A stretch of 64,000 nucleotides of DNA from Cloeon dipterum (Eukaryota > Arthropoda > Insecta > Ephemeroptera > Baetidae). Within the stretch, counting starts at the first letter, position 1, and each line of letters starts with the position of its first letter. Under the pieces are notes generated by a model. That model made no database searches and was not told where the DNA came from. It worked only from the letters and a program-made list of their open reading frames with translations. The position numbers and the translations under genes were made by a program. Shown here in pieces: positions 1 through 15,100 of this stretch. The DNA lies in assembly GCF_949628265.1 (NCBI RefSeq), contig NC_088790.1, positions 16,186,545 to 16,250,544 on the forward strand, written 5' to 3'.

Positions 1-3000
1 AGGACAACCCTTCAGAAAATTTCACCTAAATCTGAAGGCCCTATGCTGACAATGTTTATTTCAACCCTTGTAAAAGCTTGAAATTTAAGTTTTAATTTTA
101 CTGATGTGAGATCGTGGAAAAGTATGTCAGTAAACGAGAATACGTGAAAGATCATTAAACACCATGTTTTCCTTGCTTACCTCCAGTTTTCCATATTTGG
201 CCCTTCATAATTGAGAAAAGACTTTATAGGTAAGAGGATTTCCATTACTAAAGAAAAAGAAATTTTAAAAGCGATATTAGAGCACGAAGCGCCTGCATCC
301 CTCTAACATTCTAAATGGGCCGACCATATCTCTTTGAAGAGGAAAAAATACTCTTTTTATGAAACGCCAACGGTGCGTAGGTTTTACTGGAGCGCTTTAC
401 GTAGTACACAGGTAGATTTGGTCGAAGAGACGGGCGCGATTTAGTCTGGCGAGAAACAGGGCCTAGCGAAACGTGTGCCGGGAGCGTTTTCAATCTTTCG
501 CGTGTGCTTGGCGATGAAAAAAGGAAGCTGGCCGCATTTTGCGTGCACCGAATTTGAATAAGTTTGCTTTCTTCGCAGCGGCAGACAAGGGTTGTTTGCC
601 CCCGATCTCCGGCGGGGAGACCATAAATCAACGCCACGTATGCGCAAATAAATTTCGGTCAGTGGAGAAAAGCGTCGTAATACTCTTCGTACACGCTTTG
701 AATATACATACGACAACTACGAGAGGGGAAATCATTGAAAGTGCCGCTAGAAAAATGAAACTCTTAGCGTTTCACCAGTTTTGAATGTCAATATGAAGTT
801 GAGATTGAATTTATGACTTCATAATTCAAGTCAAAATTTTAACTATATTAAAGAGGTGAAAGGTTTCAAACCCAATAATTCTGTTTTTCTAAGCTTGCAA
901 CATAATTTTCAACGAATTTAGCATAGTTTCATCAACTATTTTGCCAGTAAAATCATTGTTTAAATTTTTTGTAAAAATTCGATTTTTATGATATTTTTCT
1001 CAACATTATTCACTTTCTGCTGCTTTTTTAAAAATTTCTTCTGAAATGGTCTTTCACATTAGCTTTTGTGTTGAGTGATGATTTAATTTTTTTTTCAAGA
1101 ACACGAGCTTTTTCTTTCAAGAAAATAAAAAAAGTGAGATTTATAATTATAATTGGCTGGATTTTATTTGCCTAGAATAATTTAAAATACCCAAAATTAA
1201 AAATTTCAATTGAAAATTACTATGTTTTGCTTGAAAAATGCAATGTTGCATTTAAAAACTTACAAAGATCCAAATTATGGCAAAATATACACAGACTAAA
1301 ATATTATCAATAACTGTATCTAAACATACATTTTCATTTAAAAAAAGCAATCATCATACTCATAGGCTTACTGCAGCAATAGATAGCATTCCCATTTTTT
1401 TATTTTAATTCATACAAATGCCTCCGGGAAAAATAAAAGCTATAGTTTACCACGAGTTTTCAAACTTTCAATAGAACAATAAACCAATGATAAATAATAA
1501 TTTCATACTGGTAGCCTCAGATAAAAATATGTATATAATATTGGTTAAAAAAACGAATCATATGCAAATCACGGTACAAAGGAGAAATGCGATTATCCGG
1601 GTGAAACGAGCGGAAAATGTAATCAGCAGATTGTTTGAGGCACACATAATATACCTTTAATAAAAACCGCAATTTATCGCCTTTGATGTGACGCGGAGAG
1701 CGATTTCGGGTCGGCAGGCAAAGGCGCAATATTGCTGCTGTCCTGTCCACGACAACGGATCACATTTTTCAGCAGCGCGGCGTGTCCCTTTTTATTGGAC
1801 ATAAAAAGCCAATAACAAGAAGCGAAATCAGCGAACACGAACCGAATTCCTGCTCGAGGGGCCCTTTTAATGACAAGAGGTCCCGCTTGGCCCCGGGCCG
1901 CACTGCTGACATATTATTATTATTTCTCTTCGGCTCCCGAGCTGCCGGTCGAGCATAAAAATTTAATACTGCAGCGTGCAAAAAAATATAAAAATTTTAT
2001 TTATAGAGTGGGCTGCTCGCGCGTTCGTTCACTAGCTCTCTTCGGAAATGCGATATGAAAAAAGAGGGCCAATTCCATGTTTACGACTCTTGGCATAAAA
2101 ATAATTTTTTCGCCAGACAGCGCGGCGCAGGCAGCATCTTCCATTTTATTGATGGCGTTTTCTGCGACGCCGGCAGCTTTTGCTCTAGTGGTTGCCTGCC
2201 AGATTATTATTTAATTACCTGCTGGAGACGCGATAACTTGGTCGTTTCCGCCTTTGTCATTGACCGCGTCGAGTGTGTTATGTATGCTCAGCCAAGGGTT
2301 GCCAGCCAGCCTGCCTGGACTTGTTTGTCGAATGGGCTTGATTGGGTAATGGACAAAACGTGTTTTGAATGGATGTGAATTATTCACAAGACAGCTCTCT
2401 GTCAAAGAGGATCGAAATCAAAATAAACTCTTCTATTTTGCAATGCACAAAGGTGCAAAAATATTTTTCTACGTTTCACCGAATGAGACTCAAAGTATGA
2501 AACTTTGATGTTCAAAAAATCCTTTATTTTTTAAAACCAGTAACGATTTTTCAAAAAGTCCTTAGTTCATCAAACATTTAGTTTATGATTTACTCGATTT
2601 ACTATAAAAATGCGAGTTATTTCTTGAGTAAATTAACAAATTTGCGGTAAAACCTGTAAAGATATATTGTTTGCAATGGAGTGTTTTTTTTCGAAATGAT
2701 GGCGGTTTTTGGCAAACTCTGATTAAGGTGCGAATTCTAAATAAAATATTTTGAAAATCAGAACACTATTTTGGAATTGTTGTATATTATGTTTCCAAAC
2801 AAACGCTGGAGCGGCCTCTATTGTGACGGCATCAGCGTCAAGGCTGTTTTATATTTTGTGTACAATATTTCTATCAATTTTCATTGATATTTGGTATACT
2901 GTATATTTTAGCACGGTGATAACATAGGAAATCCAACAAACAGCCCGACAGGCTGACGAATCTAAAGATAGTAAACATATCGTATCCCATCCTCGTCGCC

Positions 3001-6000
3001 ACTTGAAATGTATGTGTTGCGGGGTGGCCAGGTAGGAGATAGGAAAGAACTGCTCAGTTCGGCTACTAGAGATACTCTAACTTTATTTCACACTGCACTC
3101 TCTGCGTGCACAACATACATGAAATAGCTGTGCGAATACTCGGGATATAACAATGATATGTGTATTTCTCTTCTATTTTTTGCTTATATGATAAGTGTTA
3201 AATGCCCTGACATTATTCGAGCTTTGAGTATTTTGACATTTTTATTTTCGTTATTTACTCTCCTGAAAAAAACCTACCGACAATGAGCTTGGTCTTTTGA
3301 CTTATAGGCTTTTAAAACAACCATTATACAACTGAAAATCGTGCGTAGTTGTCTGCGTGGATTTTATTTAAATAATTTAACTTGACTTATTTCGTTCAAA
3401 TAATAATATTATTGAAAAAGTGATTTTTTTCAAATTTTAGTTTTCAAGCAAAATTCGTTTTTCGGGAGTCCGTATAACGCGAGCAAGTGTCTGTATAACT
3501 TGGTGACCCTAGTGCTGCGTTAAGTTTATTATCGGCGTAACGAGTTTTTGTCACTGTCGTGGCGCACATAATGGTGCAATCTTTTTGGCAGCCAATATCC
3601 TGCTACACTCTATGTTGGAACGACCGGTTTCACGAGTAGTGCTCTTTCAAAACCAATCAATCAGTTGGGCCATCCCGAAAGCGAGTTGGAAAGCACTTTC
3701 TGGGAAACGCGCTGAATGCTTTTCCTCGTGGGGATTGTCGCGTAAAAATGCAGCACTACGCACGACGTATTTGAGTGTCCGATTTGCTCGCAAATTGCTG
3801 CGAGAGACGAGCTGAACAGGTGGAAAATTGAGCTGACGCTATGACGCATAAACGTAAAAGCAAAAAGCTTAAACTTTTATTGAGTCAAAATTGCGGTTCA
3901 TAAGAAAACAATAACGAGATACTGAGAGTTATAATCATATTTGCGTTTAAATACAATATTTTGGAAGCCTACAAATTTTGCTATGAAAGAGGATTTAATT
4001 AGGAATATTTTAAAACCAAACTCATTTATCAAATACTTTATCTTGATTGCTTTCCCAAAAATGAAGTAAAATTAGCTTCCCAATTAGATAGAAAAGCAAG
4101 TGGATTATAAAAAATAGCATTGATATTGATTCTGTTTCCCTCAAAGCTACCGCAATATCCAATGAATAGGCTACTCAAAGCAACGTTTAACTGCATTAAT
4201 CCTTTTGTTTCCACACACAAAAAGCAGACATCGAAAACTTGCAAACGTACTTTCCAATGATAAGCGCAAAACGTTCAACGCGTATTTAATCCTTTTTGTT
4301 TTCATTGGCTTAGTGAAAACTGACGTAATATCCCCTGTAAATTCAAATATTTATCAAAGGGCAAATGTTGCGAATTACTCCGAGTGGGAAGTAATACTAT
4401 TTAAGTAATTAAGTGGCTCGTTTCATCGCTGGGGCAACATTCGCACAAACAGTCTATTTGCTGTGGTATTTCGAAGGAATTAATCGCAGGGTCAACAAGG
4501 CTGCTTCTCGGTGCCGTTTTGACAAATGGTCTGCGCGCTTTTTGCTGCCAAAACGCTTTGGCCGACGCAGGCAGGGTGAGGCGGCAATTTATTTAATTAG
4601 CCCGCGTGCGCATCAAAGGGCAAAAAGCGAGGAGTTAACGACACAACTCTGCAAAGCCCGGGCCATCCATCCATCTTCTTTAAGACTAGTCGCGCTCGCA
4701 TAGCTAACGCCAGGCCAGGCAAAAAGCGGTCATCCGGACCCCGAAATTAGAGGTCCCCGTTTTAGAAAGGCGCCGGACGGACAAGCGACCCACTGATATC
4801 CTGAGAAGAAAGGCAAACGCAAAGAGCACTGTCACTTTGCTCTTTGTTGCAAACCCTTTTTGACTTGAATAAGATACGGAATAAAGACCGCAAAATGGGT
4901 GATTCTCTCTGTGTAAGAACTAACATGGAAAGGATTTTATGTTGCTTTTAGCTGATGATTCAGTGTATTGTGTTTGCTAAAATGCCACAGATTATTTAAT
5001 AAAAGTTTCTGCTTTCCCAGATAGCGTTTAGTAATCTCTAGTTCAAGAATATGACTCCATAAAATCAAAAAAGAAAATTATCTATTGTCAGACAGTCAGT
5101 AGAAATACACGACGCAAAGGAGGCATCAACGAGGAACTTGTTAAAAGATTCTCGTTTTGGTTTTTGGTGATATCATTCAACAAGTTAATAAATACAACCA
5201 GGAAGTTTTCGATTTGGCGGAGTTTGCGAACTATGGAGCTCTGAAGGTTACAAATCCTCACGGGATCTTGCTTTGGAATTGATTCAAAATCAAATTTTCG
5301 AGCCAGTTTTCGTTCAATCATGAAGATATGTATTTATATACTTAGTAAACTCTTCTTGACAATGTGTCATTTTATTCCAGAAAGCCTCTGAATTTTTGAA
5401 TAAAGTTGAAAAAAAAATTGCAAAAAGCTCATTAATGGTTTGAGATAGTATTTTAAAACTTTCTGAGCAGACAACCTAGTCATGTCTTCATTTTAGTCTT
5501 TATAGGGATAGCATGCATTCTTAAAAAAGAGTCTCTTATTTACTTCAAGTCCCATTGATCGCTAAAATCTTCAAATAGAAAACTCATTTAACATACATGA
5601 TTCACCGAAACCTCAAATTCTAAGAGTTTCCCTGTTAGAAGTTTTCCAAACGAAATTTAAAATATTTCAAGCCTAAACAAATTAGCACTTAAAACCGTCA
5701 TCATGTATATTTCTCCAAAACTGACTTTAGTGCCCTGGAAATACAAAAATAAAACTGTCGATAAGCTGCTTTCTCAGCAAAATAACGAGGTTTTAGCCAT
5801 TAACGATATTCCAGTAAGCATTTTGGAGTGCATTATGCTGACTATTTTATATCCTGAGGATTGCGAGATTATTACACGACAAAATTTCAGCTCAGCTCAA
5901 ATCGAATTTGCCTAATTTTTTGCCTGGGGAGAGTGAGGGTGACAGAAGGCCGAGGTTGCCAGCAGCTTGCCCTTTTCCCATCTGCTGCTTATTTCGCTCA

Positions 6001-7099
6001 AATAGTCGGGATGAGGCGGTTTGAAGGCGATTTGCTCCGTCCGCGCTCTCGCTGCTGCTTTTTTGCGCTCGAGTATGGGAAAAAGTGGGTTTAGCTCTGC
6101 TGACGCTGTCACCGACAACACAGGGGAGACGACTGACCCGACCAGAAAATGGGCAAAGAAAAGTGATGAGTCCTCGAGAAATCGAATTTCGCGGTTTCGT
6201 CAAGTGTAAATTCGGAGCAGGTGGACCGAGAATAGAAGGCTGCAGTCAGACTCGACCGACATCCGCATCTTTGTTGTTCGCCGTGTTAGAGGAAACATTC
6301 TATTTAAAATTGCTATTTAAAAGGTAGTTTTGTCTAAAAAATAATATTGAATCCTATGATTTATTTACTGGACCATAAGGATCGTGAGAAATCAAGAAAA
6401 CGGGATCCAAACTACCAGGCAAGGGTTATGGAGTTAGATGAAATTTGGAAACTCTATAACTTTAACTCATGTTCCATTCTAACTCATGAATTATTATTAA
6501 GTTCTGCAACTAGCACCCGAAACTAATTAAGCCAGTAAATTTTCTGTAGTGGAACGAAAAAATAAGCAGCATGCTACACACCGAGGAATCTGCATTAATT
6601 TTAACATTTGGTTTTGCTAGAAAGATATACATTATATGCGTAGCAATTAAAAATTGCAGAAGCTTCGTAAAATGTTTTTGTACATTTTCTGGGAAATATG
6701 AGTGTGCAAACTCTTGCTTAAAATGCAAATTGTACGATCTAATTTAGATGGTCTAATCTGAAATTCTTTTATAAATGATTCTGAAAATGATTTCCATGGC
6801 CTTAAATTCAAAGTTGGATACTGTAAAAACTCCCTGAAAACTAGAAAAATGTGCGGGGATGCTGACTGAGAATAAACTGCGCTGACGACTCTAAAAACAA
6901 AAGTATCGATCGCGCTGCAGCTGCATAGAGGTTGTTAAAATACACTCAACGAGCTATTTAATCTCTCATAAATGTAATCCAACTCTGCCGCACCTTTTAA
7001 AATAAATGTTTAAAAATAGTTAAAAACTATTTAGATGCAGAACATTCCAGCTAGCTCCATAATTCGTTATCGCAAACAAAAAGCAAGAGTTACAGGACA
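1..7099. other. Intergenic DNA, no supported gene
   Basis: AT-rich non-coding DNA. All open frames are short (about 110 codons or fewer), lack a family signature and overlap each other on both strands. Several GC-richer islands stand out (about 1.68-2.38, 4.5-4.8 and 5.93-6.25 kb). I see no exon, RNA gene or mobile-element coding sequence. Confidence 0.6.
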
Positions 7100-9130
7100 C
7101 ACACGCGAACTGCGGCGGCGGTGGCAGCGGCACTGACCAAGTCAGGTGTTTTTATCTGGGGTGCGTGCGTCGCATATACAAGTGGGAAGTCGGTGGGCGC
7201 TCTCCATCATCCGCCATCTAGCACACGTCGAGGGTGGCGCGCGGCAGGAGGGATGAAGCGCACCCCGCACGGAAATGAGGCCGCTTCCTTTTATCAGTGG
7301 ATCGTCACAATAAAAGCCGTGTGTGTGTTTTTGTCTTCCGGGGCACGCGGAGGAAAGGTGAATTAACCAAATCACCCCCGAAGAAGAAAAGCCGGCGACC
7401 CCCTGCACGGCACAAGTCGTCGCCGCGCGCCGGTTTCGCTGAGTCATTTTATTTGTTTTGTCAGCGAGTCCCCGAAAGAAAGGAAAATCTTGCGTCGCTC
7501 ACCCGCCGCGGATTATCTCCAAAATGCGGCTCTGAATTGGCAATTCCGATTGAAAGGTGAGCTTTTTTGCTGAATGGAAAATGCTTTTTATCAAGACAAT
7601 ATACCTCTTCCCAGCTCGACGGCAAAAAATACGAAAATGTGAGGCGGAGAAAAGAGGGGGATCCGAAAGTACATATAAAGGCGGCTTTTGTTCATATCCC
7701 GTCAGTAAGATATTTAATATTATGGTGTATTTTCACGAATATATATTAGCTGATTTTCTCTTTGTTTATATTTATTTGAGAATATAAGGTCTGAAAATTT
7801 AAGAATAAATATTCTTACTCAAAGGAAAAGCTGTACAGGAGTCATTCGGCAGCCAAACCCAATTCGACCCTCGAGAATTGATTGGCACGGTCGAAAATCA
7901 AATATGAAATTCTTTTTTATAAATGATGAAAGCTAGAACATCGCGATTTTTAGAGAGCAGATATTGCTAAATAATGTAAAATTTTGTAGCCGATTTTCTC
8001 GGAAATTAAACCTTAAATATATACATATGGTATTAATAATAATAATGTGTTAGGAATAATATAAAAAATTTCCTCCTGCACGATTCAATTTAAATAAAAA
8101 GTTCGCGAATTTAACTCAAAGTCCCAGGAATATTATTATTAACTTGAGCGACTATACCGAAAACAATGTTTCTTACTCTTACACCCCAGAGAGAAAAAGC
8201 ACTGAAACTGCTTCTCTGTGTTCAACCACTTTTAATGCGTAAATATATAAAATACAGCCAGCTACTGTATCTGCATCTCTGGTTTTTTTAAGGAACGGAA
8301 AATAATACGACCAGCAGGCAGCGTTGAGGAGAGGGAATAAGCTTGTTCTCCGCATCTTTGCTGTGCTCAAAACATATTTTTCTTTTCACCGTTTTATTGT
8401 ACAAACTCGAGTGGCGCTACTTTGAAGGCTCTTGTCTCGAGTTTGCAGAGCTGAGCCGCTCAAGAGGGTCGGTTTGCCGTCCACCTATTACGAGCGGTTT
8501 ACAACTGCAGCGTTTCCGCTTCGAAAACGACCGTAGTAATTTTTGCAAACTCTCAAGCACTGCTACTTTAAAAGAAAGGTGAAAAGGGGGGAAAACTGCT
8601 TGGGGTAATGCCAGGGAGCACTTTTCGTTACTGCAAACATCGTCTCAGAGGCGGAAAGATCATTGTTCGCGAAATTTGTAGCAATATTTGTGTTTTCTGC
8701 TTCTTGGAAAAGCTTTTTACAAGTTTTATGAAAAAATTAAGGCACTCTCAGGAGTGTCAAAGCAATGGGAGGTATTTGAGCAATTCGGAGTTCTAATACT
8801 GGCTACCTAATGTCAGAGATGGCAAAAAGTGGTTAGTTTAGTGACTCGAAATGCTCAAATTGCTCAACGGGCTGGGAGGCGCACCGGCGCCGACTCGCTA
8901 CTTGCTGGTTTGCACCTTTCCAGCATGCGTGATTTGGCTTCACGGGACGAATTTCTAGCGTTTCAATGCAGTCCTCGGTGCAGAGGCAAGTGGCCCTTCA
9001 GTGGACTGGGTCCCTGTGCGGCCTGGTGCGCCCATGTTATCCGTTCGCGGTGTTATTGGGACCCGGGTTTCAGCATTCGTGCTAGTGTAGTGCGCGCCCT
9101 TCCCGGTCCGAGAGGACAGGGATAAAAAGA
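7100..9130. other. GC-rich non-coding islands
   Basis: Two GC-richer blocks (about 7.1-7.56 and 8.4-9.12 kb) lie in AT-rich DNA. The first ends with a good splice-donor-like site at about 7557 (GAAAG then GTGAGC), so an untranslated 5' exon of a downstream gene is possible. Frames here carry no recognisable domain. A TATA/initiator-like pair follows at 7674-7707. Confidence 0.35.
7674..7707 (+). promoter_or_regulatory. Orphan TATA + initiator-like core promoter candidate
   Basis: TATAAA at 7674-7679 and TCAGTA at 7702-7707. The A of the initiator-like motif (7704) is 30 nt from the first T of the TATA box, which is the classical spacing in arthropod promoters. No coding exon follows nearby. 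It could drive a non-coding RNA or a distant 5' exon, or be chance. Confidence 0.25.
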
Positions 9131-12100
9131 GCAAAAAAAAATAATACAGAAAGTGATTGTGTAAGATCACCTTTTAATCGCGTAAAGAAGAAAGCTGTTC
9201 TTCATCAATCTCTATGAAAAAAAATGGACTTCCTATTCTGATATCCCTTGCAGTAGCCCTTCTACGATATTTCATTTTTTAAAGATTTGTGTAGCTTCAA
9301 AAGAACAGGTGTTTCAAACCAAATTTGGTCTTAGATTAAATTTACAAGATTAAATCATTGTGGTAAACTTCCTGAAAATATTATGAAAAGAAGAAAGTTA
9401 TAAAATGAAGAAACTTCTATTCTTACTGTGAATTAAGCATAGGTAGGGAAATTAAAACAGCAGCGGACTTTGGTTTCTTTGAAACAGGAAAGTTCATAAT
9501 TTAAAGGTCATTATAATAATGACATTCAGCGAGAAATTAATTACAAGACAGCTTGAAGCACCTCTTTCGTTGTTGTTGCGCTATTTAACACCAAAGTTTC
9601 CCTCCTTTTGTGACCCTTTTTGCAAATTTAATTTGCCCTCCGCGCGCATTAATATCAGCAGCGAATTCCGCTCGGCAACAAAGTTGGCGTAAAATAGAAC
9701 TCGCGGACAAATAAATTAAAGCTGCAAAAGCGGCGGATCGTGCCGGAAAATAGGAGAACTTCTTTCTTTCTCTCTCTTGCAGCGTGTGTGTGAGTCGGAG
9801 CGGCCGGAAAAGTGCTTGGAGAAGAAGGGATCTTCTGCTGAAAGAGCAATTTCCTTTTCCGCCCGAGTCAAAAGACCACACGATCCGCTATTTTTTAAAA
9901 GCACACGACCGGCCCTAATTAAGAAAGAGTGAAGCTGATTGGGCAGAAATGCGCTAAAGGGTCAAAAGGAACTTTGTGCGAGGTGACTGGACTCGTTGTT
10001 ACAGAAGACAATGGGAATAAAATAAAGAGTTTTCACATTGCTACATTTATTTGTTACACAATGTTGTGTTAATCATAAAGAATAAATGTTTTCGATATAG
10101 TATTTTTCTTATTTTTATTTCAAAATATTTCGAGTTTGTAAAGTGTGAAAACGGAAACGATTGTCGGCATTTAATTGTGGAAATTTCTCCCCATTAATTT
10201 ACTTCCAACTTAAAATTTTTAATTCAATAATCAGTTTTAATTAAAAAATGGAGAACAAATTACACCATTAGGGAACCCTTATTTATGTTTTAAATTCAAA
10301 ACCAAAGTAGGGTAATTTTTAACATTTTCAAGTTTTGAATTTTATTAAATTTAAAAATCATTAAAATTTTAAGATTCTTCATATAATTTCGTATTTATTT
10401 TATTAAAAAATATGGAAAAACGTCTTCCAGTTTGTTGCAATTAAATTCTAAGAGCATTAATGATTAAATTTAAATTTTCCTCGCTTTTGTTCCTGAGTCC
10501 TTGAATGGTTTCAATGCCAAGTGCCAAGTGATTTAATTCCCACACCTACGACTTAAAATAATGAGTCCAAATATTCACAAAATTGGCAAAACTGTGAGAA
10601 ATCTGAGCGTAAATAAACAGCAAAATCATCAAAGCAAATCTACTATCGAGTTCCCAAGTTTGAAAGGTATACTCGGCTTGTTCACTTTGCAAATTTTGCA
10701 CCGAGCTGTCGGAGCAATAATTCCGTTCTGGTGCACGGCATGAAAAATGAGGCCACCCGGTGATATTTTTTAAAAAGCATGTTCCCGACGCAAGTCGGCG
10801 GTGCAAAAAGATGCAGGCAAGCATGGTGGAGGCGGCCGGCCTGTTTAAAAACAAGCACGGAGCAATTTTTCTTCATCGCATGTCAAGACGTGAACTGCAA
10901 AAGACGTGACGCCGGCCTGGACCCCGTCGTTTTTGCCAAAGACCTTTGGCAAAAAAACTGCTCCCGACGCCACACACGTGAGGCGAAAGTAGTGCAATTA
11001 ATTCTTCGCTCAGACCTGCCAGAGTAATGAATTAGTCTCCGGCAAAAAAGTGAGACAATTCGGTAGACGCCTGGATTATTTTTGTCAGGGAAGGGACTAC
11101 CTCCAGTGCCGCGATTTTTTTGCTGGATTCTTATCATAAATTGTTCTTACTGTCACCTAATAAGTAAGAAAAAAATTATATCAATCTGAAGTTGATTCTT
11201 TTTTTAAATTTAAGTAAAATAAATACATCAAAGAGAAAGAAATCTTTCTTTCCATCGCTTTTTGGCTTGGAAAATAAAATAAAATTTAATTTTTCATTAG
11301 TTTTTTGTCTTTAAAAAGAAGCTTCTGACCACTACTTTTTTATTTGAGTTACAATTAATTTCCTCTACTCATTCTTGGCTTTTCGTGCAAAAAGTTAGTT
11401 TGTCAAACGTAAAGCTTTATTCCACGAGATGGAGATGCGAAAAGTATTTACGAAAAAGTTTTATAACGAGAGGCGAGTGCTTGTTGTTTCCTAATGCGAC
11501 CGATTCTAGTTCCAGGGCTTTTCGTGTCGTTCGCGGGTCGTTTGATTCATTACCCTGGCAGTGTTTTTCAATTTAAAAGTTTTGGTTCGCTCTCTTTCTG
11601 TGAGCGCTCGGCAGCAGCGGCAGCAAACTTCTTTCTTCCGTGCCTAATAATAAATTGCCAGCGTCCCGGTTTAAGAAAAGTTTGGCATTCCTGCGGAGGA
11701 AAACAATGCTCGAGCACTTTTCTTTCGCACCGAGAGTCAGCCCAAGTCGATTCGCCGGCACTTTAATTAACGCCGACGTCGGATTTTTCTCGCTCGCTCC
11801 CACAGCGGGCCGAGAGAGCAGGAAAGTGCTTCGCGGCGGTGTCGCGGCTGATTTATATATACATTTTCCGCAATCGCGTAAATGAGCCTCTCGGTTAATC
11901 TTGCTTATCCCCGCTAGGCCGCAGAGCGGCGATATTAACGCCGTATTGATTTGTGAGCTTCGCCAGCTGGAAAACACTAATCTGTAATCTGCTTAAAATG
12001 AGATTTGTGAGCTGCGCCATCAAGAAGGTTCGTTTTTCATCGTGCCGTTTAAAGCTGGAAAGCTGCACGTTTGGTGAAACATTCATCAGTTGTTTTCCGA

Positions 12101-15100
12101 CTTTCACTTTCATTTCTTTATCAAGTGTTTTCTGATTAAACTTATTAATGTATTTGACTATCAGAACGTGCGATAAAGACATTATTTGATTATTAATTTT
12201 TAAAAATACGATCAATTGTAGCAGATATAAAAAAAATTGAATAAATATACCTCTAGATCAGTTTCTTTCATTATTTTTAGTTGGATAGTTCGCTAGAAAT
12301 ACATCGCGTGTAGGTAATGACTAGTATATATCAGCAAGCGGAAATTAGTGGGAATTTTTCATTTCAATTCTTTCTTTCACGAAAAAAAAACGTGAGAAAT
12401 ATATGGGTATCGTTTTGTTTCTCTGACTACTACGACAGGTTTATTGCTATGTAAAATTACTTGAAGTTAACATGTTTTTCTGTCGATTGTATAAATATGT
12501 TAAACCATTAAAATAATAAATGTTTTTGAACGATTTCAGCTTATTAAAATGAAATTGACAGTAAAAAACAGCAACCGTTAAAAAATCAATCTTCTATCTA
12601 CATTTTCAAATAAGAAAATAAGATGGGCTGTGTGAAGTGTGAAAAACACTAGCAAAAGTGGAATTTAGATTGACAAAGAATGTGAAACAAAGGCGAAGTC
12701 AAAGTTTTAATATTATGGAAAGGTCCGTATTATCAAATAAAACAAATAATCTTGTTTAGGAGTTGATTGATTTTCCGGCATCAATTATCAAAGTAGGAAT
12801 ATTGACTTTAGCTCAATGCAGCCCGTATTATTGAGCGGCAAACATTTTACAGATAAAATAATAAATGTATTTTTAACTGACAGTTTCAAATAATCACTGG
12901 TTAAATTTTTTTGACAGTTAAAATCATAAGAGATTTCACAGATTGTTAAAACTTTTAACTTAATTAGCATTAATTATGTGGCATCAGAACGACTTGAACT
13001 CTCTCATAGGTTAAACTCAGAGAACAAAGGTAAATGCCTATTCAAACTTCTTGAAGTAAATCACGTACATATAGTTGCAGAAATTTCTGACAAGTAGTGT
13101 GATGTTTTGATTCGATCCTTTGAACAAGGCAAATTGCGCTGAATATATGTCGCGCATGTCACAGCTGCATAACATTATGCAACTTCTGCATCCGTGATGT
13201 CCTTTCAAGTGAGCGCAATTGCGCTTCTTTGAATACTATGACTGGCTATGCAATTCTGTCGCCGGGAGCAGCTCATCAGAGCACACATCTCGGTACAACT
13301 TTGCACAACAGCGAGCGAGTGCGATTGACAAGCAAGGCGCGAGAACTCGCGAGCAAAAGTTTCACGAAAATTTTCCGTGCCAAACACACTGAATAAGCGG
13401 CGCTTAATGAAAAATAAAAACTCGCGCTCGCTGCTCCGAGGGAAAAATAAGAAAAGTTCGCCCCTTCAGAAATTGTATGTGCTCTCCGCTCATTTTTATT
13501 TGTAAAGAGGCGTAACTCGCGAGACGAAATGTGTAAGAGAGTGAAGAAGTGCTGATTTCAAGGTTGCACCTTTTGGTTTCGTTCAACGAAGCGGGCGAGA
13601 GTGAAAAAGAGCAGTTTGAGCGAAACTTTCTCCCCAACATGCGAACAATTTATATATGTAGTTAGTTGCAAAGAGACGACGTGCCCGCAGAAAAATAAAA
13701 AGCGGACGTTGCTGCGTTTGCTCGCTAAAAGCAGCAATTTTCACGGCCGAAAATTAAATTACCGTTTTTTGGCGCTCCCCCTCTGAGAGTTTTCCCGTGT
13801 TTCTGCTAGACGCTCAACATTATTTATGTCCACCTTTCAGTGACTTAATTTTGCAATGAAATGTTGATCAAAGTAAAAAGTCAAACTATTCAGAATTTTT
13901 GAAAATATAAATAGTAATAAAATTTATTGGATGTTTTTTTTGTCATCGCATTTATTTGTCCAGATCTCATTTCATTCAGTAGAAATGCATTCCCCGGAAT
14001 GGTCACAATTTTATTTTCAACGATTTTAATAGCTGATTTTTTGGCTCACGGTGTTTCTTTCTTGGAACAAAGCTGCATGAAGCACGTTTAATAAGAAACC
14101 ACCATTAAATATTAAAGTATTTCAATCGTGTCATAAAATTGATCAAATTTGAAACATAAACAAAAAACAGATGAGTCATTTTCTGCCAAAATTGGATCGT
14201 GAATCTTGAAATGACTTTCTTTAAAATACACCAGGACATGTATTACCACAATCATTTGTGATTTGAACAGAACTGTCCTGAAATGACTGATGCTAAACAA
14301 ATTTCTTAAATTTATGTTTGCAAATTGTCCTTCCTCTCGCATTATTCGCAACAAGCAAGTTGTTACTGCTTCGCAAAGTGAAAGGTGCCAACTTTTTCCA
14401 CTTTCGCTGAGCATGTGTCGTGGCGAGAAAAAAGCCGCTAAGAGAGCCAGGGAGTGGCTTGGAAGAAGATTGAGGGGCAGGTGTGTATCGCAGGCGCAAG
14501 AAGCTTTTCCGAATCGAGTGCCAGGTCTTTAAGTCGGTCCAAATTATTATTTCACACAAGAGAGTGCGTGTCCCTCTCATTTGGGCCAGCTTTGAGAACT
14601 TCACCGCGCGCACCTGCTGCTTTTTTCCGGCAGCCTTTTCCCTCTTATCGCCCGCCGCCGGCCGATATAAATCAAAAACTTGGCCGCGAGACGCTAATTT
14701 CTACGCGCGCGTTTGACACCTGCGAGAGCGGGGAAAAAGGAAAAAGGCCACTGGATTCCGGCTGTCGCATTTCATCCGTGTGATTTATTGTTTTTTTAAA
14801 CTCCCATAACCTAGCCGAGTTTTTCACACACAGCCTTTTTATTGAAAGCTGGCACAAAGAGCCAGTGGAACACAAAAGTTTTCCATCGATCAACTCTGCT
14901 TCAAGTTTTCCCTCCTTGCCACAACAATAAATTATTGCTCTCCATTTACTCAGCTTGGCACACACAAAAGCAAGAGATCAATCGACTTTAATGCATTATT
15001 AACAATGGTTGGAAAATGTGTACCTTTTTTAATTGCTTTTCTTTTTAGATTAGAATTTCAGATTGATTAATTCATTTAATCTGACTGATATTATCCCAAA

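Noticed and set aside
5892..6327. Overlapping frames on both strands in a GC-richer island
   Set aside because: No domain, no splice support, and several frames equally open. Composition explains them.
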